From Ostreiculturibacter nitratireducens (GTDB lineage Bacteria; Pseudomonadota; Alphaproteobacteria; Rhodobacterales; Rhodobacteraceae), in the NCBI RefSeq assembly GCF_032670585.1, contig NZ_JAVQHL010000004.1, positions 186,001 through 250,000 on the forward strand: DNA of 64,000 nt, given 5' to 3'. A model generated the notes under the pieces. That model searched no databases. It saw only the letters and a list, made by a program, of their open reading frames with translations, and was not told where the DNA came from. A program made the position numbers and the translations under genes. This document shows, piece after piece, positions 59,455 to 64,000 of the stretch (position 1 is the first letter of the stretch; the number at the start of each line of letters is the position of its first letter).

Positions 59455-60969
59455 ATGCTCGACCATCTCGCCTTCACCCCGCCCAAACCCAAGGTCATCC
59501 ACGGCGCGAAAAGCGACTGGGAACTGGTGATCGGCCTTGAAGTGCATGCCCAGGTCGCCTCGAACGCCAAGCTGTTCTCGGGCGCCTCGACGACCTTCGG
59601 CGCGGAACCGAACTCCAACGTGAGCTTCGTCGACGCCGCCATGCCGGGCATGCTGCCCGTCATCAACGAATACTGCGTCGCGCAGGCCGTTCGCACGGGC
59701 CTTGGCCTCCGAGCTAAGATCAACCTGGTTTCGGCCTTCGACCGGAAGAACTATTTCTATCCGGACCTGCCGCAGGGCTACCAGATATCGCAGCTCTACC
59801 ACCCGATCGTGGGCGAGGGCGAGGTGATCGTGGACATGGGCCCCGGCATCGCCCGCCGCGTCCGGATCGAGCGCATCCACCTCGAGCAGGACGCCGGCAA
59901 GTCGATCCACGACATGGACCCCGCGCTGTCCTTTGTCGACCTCAACCGCACTGGCGTCGCGCTGATGGAGATCGTCTCCCGCCCCGACATCCGCGGGCCG
60001 GAGGAAGCGGCGGCCTATGTCGGCAAGCTGCGCCAGATCATGCGCTACCTCGGCACCTGCGACGGCAACATGCAGATGGGGAACCTCCGCGCCGACGTGA
60101 ACGTGTCGATCTGCCAGCCGGGCGCCTACGAGAAATTCCAGGAAACCGGCGACCATTCGCATCTTGGTACGCGCTGCGAGATCAAGAACATGAACTCGAT
60201 GCGCTTCATCCAGCAGGCGATCGAATACGAGGCGCGCCGCCAGATCGCCATCGTCGAGGATGGCGGAAAGGTCGTTCAGGAAACCCGCCTCTACGATCCC
60301 GACAAGGGCGAGACGCGGTCCATGCGCTCCAAGGAAGAGGCGCATGATTACCGCTACTTCCCCGATCCCGACCTTCTGCCGCTCGAGATCGAGCAGGCCT
60401 GGGTGGACGAGATCGCGTCCTCGCTCCCCGAGCTTCCGGACGCCAAGAAGGCGCGCTTCGTGCAAAGCTACGGCATGACCGAATACGATGCGGACGTGCT
60501 GACCGCCGAGGCCGAGAACGCCGCGTTCTTCGAAGAGGTTGCCAAGGGTCGCGACGGCAAGCAGGCCGCGAACTGGGTCATCAACGAACTCTTCGGCCGC
60601 CTCAACAAGGAAGGCCACATGATCGACGAGAGCCCCGTCTCCGCCGCGCAGCTTGGCGGCGTGCTCGACCTGATCGCGAAAGGCGACATCTCCGGCAAGA
60701 TCGCCAAGGACGTGTTCGAGATCCTCTGGACCGAGGGCGGCGACCCGGCCGAGATAGTGGAGAAGCGCGGGCTTCGGCAGGTGACGGACACCGCCGCGAT
60801 CGAGGCCGCCGTGGATGCGGTGATCGCCGCGAACCCGGAACAGGTCGAGAAGGCTAAACAGAACCCGAAGCTCGCGGGATGGTTCGTGGGCCAGGTCCTG
60901 AAGGCCACCGGCGGCAAGGCGAACCCCGCCGCCGTCAATGCTCTCGTGGCGCAGAAGCTCGGCCTCTGA
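59455..60969 (+). CDS. gatB: Asp-tRNA(Asn)/Glu-tRNA(Gln) amidotransferase subunit B
   Basis: The kinase-like subunit of GatCAB, which converts Glu-tRNA(Gln) to Gln-tRNA(Gln). The 504 residues show VIGLEVHAQ near residue 25, KNYFYPDLPQGYQISQ, HLEQDAGKSIHD, FVDLNRTGVALMEIVS and the C-terminal YqeY-like domain ending NPAAVNALVAQKL. The ATG at 59455 gives the usual start; upstream codons are Pro/Arg-rich and not conserved. gatA and gatC are not in the window, so the operon is split as is common in this group. Confidence 0.97.
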   Translation: MLDHLAFTPPKPKVIHGAKSDWELVIGLEVHAQVASNAKLFSGASTTFGAEPNSNVSFVDAAMPGMLPVINEYCVAQAVRTGLGLRAKINLVSAFDRKNYFYPDLPQGYQISQLYHPIVGEGEVIVDMGPGIARRVRIERIHLEQDAGKSIHDMDPALSFVDLNRTGVALMEIVSRPDIRGPEEAAAYVGKLRQIMRYLGTCDGNMQMGNLRADVNVSICQPGAYEKFQETGDHSHLGTRCEIKNMNSMRFIQQAIEYEARRQIAIVEDGGKVVQETRLYDPDKGETRSMRSKEEAHDYRYFPDPDLLPLEIEQAWVDEIASSLPELPDAKKARFVQSYGMTEYDADVLTAEAENAAFFEEVAKGRDGKQAANWVINELFGRLNKEGHMIDESPVSAAQLGGVLDLIAKGDISGKIAKDVFEILWTEGGDPAEIVEKRGLRQVTDTAAIEAAVDAVIAANPEQVEKAKQNPKLAGWFVGQVLKATGGKANPAAVNALVAQKLGL

Positions 60970-61122
60970 GGTCCGGGCTCCGGCCCTTTGAGTGCCGGAC
61001 GGCCGTTCATCGCGCGAAGTTTATCCGCGCGCAGGCGATACACCGCCTGCCGCGACCATATCTCCGTGACTCCAATGGAAAAAACGGGTAGGAAATCCGG
61101 CGAGCCAAGCCGAGGACCGCTG

Positions 61123-61515
61123 ATGCAGAAATTCGAGTACAAGGCCGTTCCCGCCCCCATGCGTGGCGAGAAGGCGCGCGGCGTGAAGACCACGGCCGAC
61201 CGTTTCGCCCATGCGCTGACGCTGGCGATGAACGAGATGGCCCGCGACGGCTGGGAATACCTTCGCGCCGACACCCTGCCTTGCGAGGAGCGCACCGGGC
61301 TTACCGGCCGCTCGACGAGCTTCCAGCACGTGCTCGTCTTCCGCAGACCCTTCGAGGAGGCCGCTGAGGCCGAGGCCGCGGAGCGCCCCCTGCTTCTTCC
61401 GCAGATGCGGAGCCGCTCGACCGAGGGCACGGCTCCCCGGCTCGCTGGCGATGCCGGCGAGGGCTCGGCACCGAAACTCGGCCCGGCGGGCGGGCGGGGA
61501 ATGGCCGCCGGCTGA
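61123..61515 (+). CDS. DUF4177 domain protein
   Basis: A 130-residue protein whose first 75 residues match DUF4177: MQKFEYKAVPAP, then RFAHALTLAMNEMARDGWEYLRAD and an HVLVFRRP strand. The C-terminal 50 residues are Ala/Gly/Pro-rich and probably disordered. The family is small, cytoplasmic and uncharacterised. The ATG at 61123 is preceded by GAGGACC; the longer upstream frame is not conserved. It ends 2 bp before the convergent BolA gene. Confidence 0.82.
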   Translation: MQKFEYKAVPAPMRGEKARGVKTTADRFAHALTLAMNEMARDGWEYLRADTLPCEERTGLTGRSTSFQHVLVFRRPFEEAAEAEAAERPLLLPQMRSRSTEGTAPRLAGDAGEGSAPKLGPAGGRGMAAG

Positions 61516-61517
61516 AG

Positions 61518-61772
61518 TCAGCCGATATCCAGAGCCAACGCGTGAATCCGGCCCGTGATTTCGGGTCCCAGCGCCTTGTGCACGGCGCGGTGCCTTTCCA
61601 CGCGGCTCAAGTCCTTGAAAGCGCTGGCGCGGATCGTGACGCGGAAATGGCTCTCGCCGCCTTCTCGGTAGCCCGCATGGCCCCGGTGTCGCTCGCTCTC
61701 GTCCACGACCTCCAGCCGCTCGGGCGCGAAAGCCTCGTCCAGAGCCTTGCGGATTTCCTCTGCCATCCCCAT
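61518..61772 (-). CDS. BolA family protein
   Basis: An 84-residue BolA/IbaG-type protein. Such proteins bind [2Fe-2S] clusters with monothiol glutaredoxins and affect iron homeostasis and stress morphology. The fold motif ESHFRVTIRASAFKDLSRVERHRAVHKAL with C-terminal GRIHALALDI is clear; His40 in ESHF and His66 (RVERHRAVHKAL region) are the usual cluster-related sites. The frame runs on upstream for about 300 codons, an artefact of lying opposite the DnaJ-like gene. The start at 61772 (AGGGGG upstream) or 61766 is possible. Confidence 0.9.
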   Translation of the reverse strand: MGMAEEIRKALDEAFAPERLEVVDESERHRGHAGYREGGESHFRVTIRASAFKDLSRVERHRAVHKALGPEITGRIHALALDIG

Positions 61773-61814
61773 TTTTCGCCCCCTACCCCTTCCAACTACG
61801 GGCGAAAAGCCTAA

Positions 61815-61830
61815 ACTCGGCAACCCGAGT
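61815..61830. promoter_or_regulatory. Small inverted repeat between bolA-like and dnaJ-like genes
   Basis: ACTCGG-CAAC-CCGAGT, 6-bp arms, in the 84-bp divergent intergenic region. It is a possible shared operator, but is short enough to arise by chance. Confidence 0.25.
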
Positions 61831-61856
61831 CGGAAAGGCAGGTTTCGGAAGGACGC

Positions 61857-62489
61857 ATGAACAGGAACGACCCATTCGGATTCGACATTTCGGCCAAGAC
61901 CGACAAGGCGCGACGCCAGAAGGGCCGGCGCGGGATGTCGGGTGCCTTCGAGACGTCGACACGGGAGTGCGACCATGCGGGATGCACCGAGGCCGGGCAA
62001 TATCGCGCGCCGAAGTCGCCCGACAACCTGGACGACTACTACTGGTTCTGCCGGGACCACGTGCGCGAGTACAATCTGAAATGGAACTTCTTCCAGGGCA
62101 CGACCGAGGAGGAGTTCCAGGATTTCATTGACAAGGACCGCGTCTGGGGCCGGCCCACGAAGCCCTTCGGCAAGAAGGGCGAGGAAGACCGCGCATGGTC
62201 GCGGCTGGGTGTGGACGACCCGTTGCAGATCCTCGGCGCGAACGGGACGCAGAACCCCGGCAAGAGTTCCGGCGTCACCCGGAAACTGCCGCCGACCGAA
62301 CGCAAGGCCATCGAGATCCTCGAGGCGCGCGACCATTGGACGCGCACGGAGATCCGCAAGCAGTACAAGAGCCTCGTGAAGGATCTGCACCCCGACATGA
62401 ACGGCGGCGACCGCTCGGACGAGGACCGGCTGCAGGAGGTCGTCTGGGCCTGGGACCAGATCAAGGACAGCCGCAATTTCCGCGACTGA
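61857..62489 (+). CDS. DnaJ-domain protein
   Basis: A 210-residue protein with a C-terminal J domain (about 150-205) carrying the HPD motif at 178-180, needed to stimulate DnaK. The N-terminal half has a cysteine-containing segment (ECDHAGCTEAGQYRAP and FCRDHV) that may bind zinc, and a conserved YYWFCRDHVREYNLKWNFF block. This architecture is usual for the DnaJ-like gene next to bolA and cobS in Rhodobacteraceae. Its client is unknown. Confidence 0.9.
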   Translation: MNRNDPFGFDISAKTDKARRQKGRRGMSGAFETSTRECDHAGCTEAGQYRAPKSPDNLDDYYWFCRDHVREYNLKWNFFQGTTEEEFQDFIDKDRVWGRPTKPFGKKGEEDRAWSRLGVDDPLQILGANGTQNPGKSSGVTRKLPPTERKAIEILEARDHWTRTEIRKQYKSLVKDLHPDMNGGDRSDEDRLQEVVWAWDQIKDSRNFRD

Positions 62490-62617
62490 ACGGCGCCTCG
62501 CGCGCCCGGCGACGGGCGCGGACCCGGGGATGGCCAGGGAGGTTGCAGGGCCGTCGATTTCGGCCCTTCCCCTTGCGCCTGTCCCATATATGCTCCATCT
62601 AGCTTTGATTGACGCGC

Positions 62618-62630
62618 GCCCCTTCGGGGC
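62618..62630 (+). other. Hairpin near the cobS ribosome site
   Basis: GCCCC-TTC-GGGGC, a 5-bp stem ending 10 bp before the cobS ATG. GGGGC is the only Shine-Dalgarno-like sequence here, so the hairpin would mask it. An effect on translation is speculative. Confidence 0.25.
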
Positions 62631-62640
62631 AGTTTGACGA

Positions 62641-63627
62641 ATGGCGGACACGATGCTCGACACCAATCAGAAACCCACCGAAGAAATCTCTGTCCGGGAG
62701 GTCTTCGGCATCGACACGGACATGAAGGTGAAGGGCTTCGCCGAGCGTAGCGATCGTGTGCCGGACATCGACCCGACCTACAAGTTCGACCCCGACACGA
62801 CGCTGGCGATCCTCGCGGGCTTTGCCTACAACCGCCGGGTCATGATCCAGGGCTATCACGGCACCGGGAAATCGACCCACATCGAACAGGTCGCGGCGCA
62901 TCTGAACTGGCCCTGCGTGCGGGTGAACCTCGACAGCCACATCAGCCGGATCGACCTGATCGGCAAGGACGCGATCAAGCTCCGCGACGGCAAGCAGGTG
63001 ACCGAGTTCCACGAGGGCATCCTGCCCTGGGCGCTCCGGAACCCGACCGCCATCGTCTTCGACGAATACGACGCTGGCCGCCCCGACGTCATGTTCGTAA
63101 TCCAGCGCGTCCTGGAACACGACGGCAAGCTCACGCTTCTGGACCAGAACGAGATCATCACACCCCACCCCGCCTTCCGCCTCTTCGCGACGGCGAACAC
63201 CGTGGGCCTCGGCGACACGACGGGCCTCTATCATGGCGTCCAGCAGATCAACCAGGCGCAGATGGACCGCTGGTCCATCGTCGCGACGCTGAACTATCTC
63301 AGCCATGACGCCGAGGCGACGATCGTTCTGGCGAAGAACCCGCACTACAACAACGAGAAGGGCCGCAAGACCATCAACCAGATGGTCACCGTCGCGGACC
63401 TGACGCGGACGGCCTTCATGAACGGCGACCTGTCCACGGTCATGAGCCCCCGAACGGTCATCACCTGGGCCCAGAATGCCGAGATATTCCGCAGCGTGGG
63501 CTACGCCTTCCGGCTGACCTTCCTCAACAAGTGCGACGAACTCGAGCGCCAGACCGTCGCCGAGTTCTACCAGCGCTGCTTCGACGAGGAACTGCCGGAG
63601 AGCGCGGCGAGCCAGAGCATCCGGTGA
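62641..63627 (+). CDS. cobS: Aerobic cobaltochelatase subunit CobS
   Basis: AAA+ ATPase of 328 residues that works with CobT and CobN to insert cobalt into hydrogenobyrinic acid a,c-diamide in the oxygen-dependent cobalamin pathway. Walker A is GYHGTGKSTH (71-80), Walker B IVFDEYDAG (about 138-146), and a sensor region FRLFATANTVGLGD follows. The N-terminal FGIDTDMKVKGFAERSDRVPDIDP is typical. It is followed by cobT on the same strand. Confidence 0.97.
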   Translation: MADTMLDTNQKPTEEISVREVFGIDTDMKVKGFAERSDRVPDIDPTYKFDPDTTLAILAGFAYNRRVMIQGYHGTGKSTHIEQVAAHLNWPCVRVNLDSHISRIDLIGKDAIKLRDGKQVTEFHEGILPWALRNPTAIVFDEYDAGRPDVMFVIQRVLEHDGKLTLLDQNEIITPHPAFRLFATANTVGLGDTTGLYHGVQQINQAQMDRWSIVATLNYLSHDAEATIVLAKNPHYNNEKGRKTINQMVTVADLTRTAFMNGDLSTVMSPRTVITWAQNAEIFRSVGYAFRLTFLNKCDELERQTVAEFYQRCFDEELPESAASQSIR

Positions 63628-63697
63628 TGGCGGACCGCTCGTTCCCAAGCGCCGTGACGCGGCGCGGACGGAGGGGCGAGCGTTCCGGATGGCAGCG

Positions 63698-64000
63698 ATG
63701 ACCAAACCCAGCGACAACCCCGCGGAACCATTCAAGAAGGCGCTCGCCGAAGCGACCAAGACGCTCGCCGACGACCCGGAGCTTTCCGTCTCCTACTCCG
63801 TCGACCCGCCGGGCATGACGGCCGAGACGATGCGCCTGCCGCAGGTGTCCCGCCGCATGACGCGGGAAGAGGTGCTGATCGCGCGAGGGACGGCTGATGC
63901 CTTCGCGCTTCGCCATCGGCACCACGACGCGAAGATCGCGCAGAAATACGCCCCTAAGGGCCAGATGGCGCGCGACCTCTACGAGGCGATGGAAGCCGCC
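63698..64000 (+). CDS. cobT: Cobaltochelatase subunit CobT, 5' part
   Basis: The first 101 codons of CobT, cut by the right edge. It starts MTKPSDNPAEPFKKALAEAT and contains LPQVSRRMTREEVLIARGTADAFALRHR and KGQMARDLYEAMEAA, all typical of the CobT N-terminus; the VWA-like domain would lie beyond the window. CobT is the partner of CobS in the chelatase complex. An in-frame ATG at 63689 is also possible; GGAGGGG lies upstream of both. The gap after cobS is 70 bp. Confidence 0.93.
   Translation, partial: MTKPSDNPAEPFKKALAEATKTLADDPELSVSYSVDPPGMTAETMRLPQVSRRMTREEVLIARGTADAFALRHRHHDAKIAQKYAPKGQMARDLYEAMEAA

Noticed and set aside
61031..61050. 7-bp hairpin (GCAGGCG/CGCCTGC) after gatB
   Set aside because: About 60 bp past the stop with no T run; ordinary for GC-rich DNA, so not called a terminator.
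1..64000. CRISPR arrays, insertion sequences, prophage, tRNA or rRNA genes
   Set aside because: Looked for repeats, transposase or integrase motifs and RNA gene signatures in all intergenic spaces; none found. Gaps are nearly all shorter than 250 bp.

Overview
The window is a high-GC, gene-dense stretch of chromosome from an alphaproteobacterium, most likely a member of the Rhodobacteraceae (Rhodobacterales). This rests on protein style, on neighbourhoods usual for that group (amidase - PBP1A - RF2; BolA - DnaJ - CobS - CobT), and on a GAAC-N7-GAAC LexA box in front of uvrA. The species cannot be named from sequence alone. I see no rRNA, tRNA, CRISPR array, insertion sequence, phage gene or integrase, so this is ordinary chromosomal backbone with some accessory catabolic genes.

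Layout. 1-5.7 kb: start of uvrA with its SOS box, a small putative membrane or secreted protein, a rhodanese, lpdA, a DUF924 protein, an MFS carrier and queA. 5.7-20.4 kb: a giant AsmA/YhdP-like envelope protein, a PrxQ peroxidase, a DUF455 protein, an M23 peptidase-bactofilin pair, a DUF2189 membrane protein, prfB, PBP1A, a cell-wall amidase, an orphan DegT aminotransferase and a phosphoglycolate phosphatase. 20.5-27.1 kb: glmU-glmS (UDP-GlcNAc synthesis), an AlkD-like DNA glycosylase, an acyl-CoA synthetase and moaA. Many genes here serve envelope and peptidoglycan synthesis.

27.1-37.7 kb is the most accessory-looking block. Four genes on the minus strand (class I amidotransferase, M20 amidohydrolase, FAD amine oxidase, ArgE-like M20 deacylase) diverge from a five-gene Dpp/Opp-type peptide ABC transporter. 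The shared intergenic region holds a perfect 10-bp inverted repeat with half-sites 21 bp apart. A strong hairpin separates the binding-protein gene from the permease genes. I read this as a co-regulated system for importing and deacylating a peptide or N-acyl amino acid.

38-53.7 kb: a YeeE/YedE sulfur transporter whose 3' end overlaps a DUF3422 gene by 53 bp, an MFS carrier, the proton-translocating transhydrogenase pntAB, a methyltransferase-like membrane protein, kynureninase, a non-pyrrolysine MttB homologue, a D-lyxose isomerase-like protein, a HemG-like flavodoxin, a cytochrome c, a C26 glutamine-amide hydrolase, glcG-glcB (glyoxylate use) and a 54-residue zinc-ribbon-like DUF2256 protein. 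53.8-64 kb: pepN, a small exported protein, a chemoreceptor, a lipoprotein transglycosylase, gatB, a DUF4177 protein, a BolA protein, a DnaJ-domain protein, cobS and the start of cobT (aerobic cobaltochelatase). The window cuts uvrA at its left edge and cobT at its right edge.
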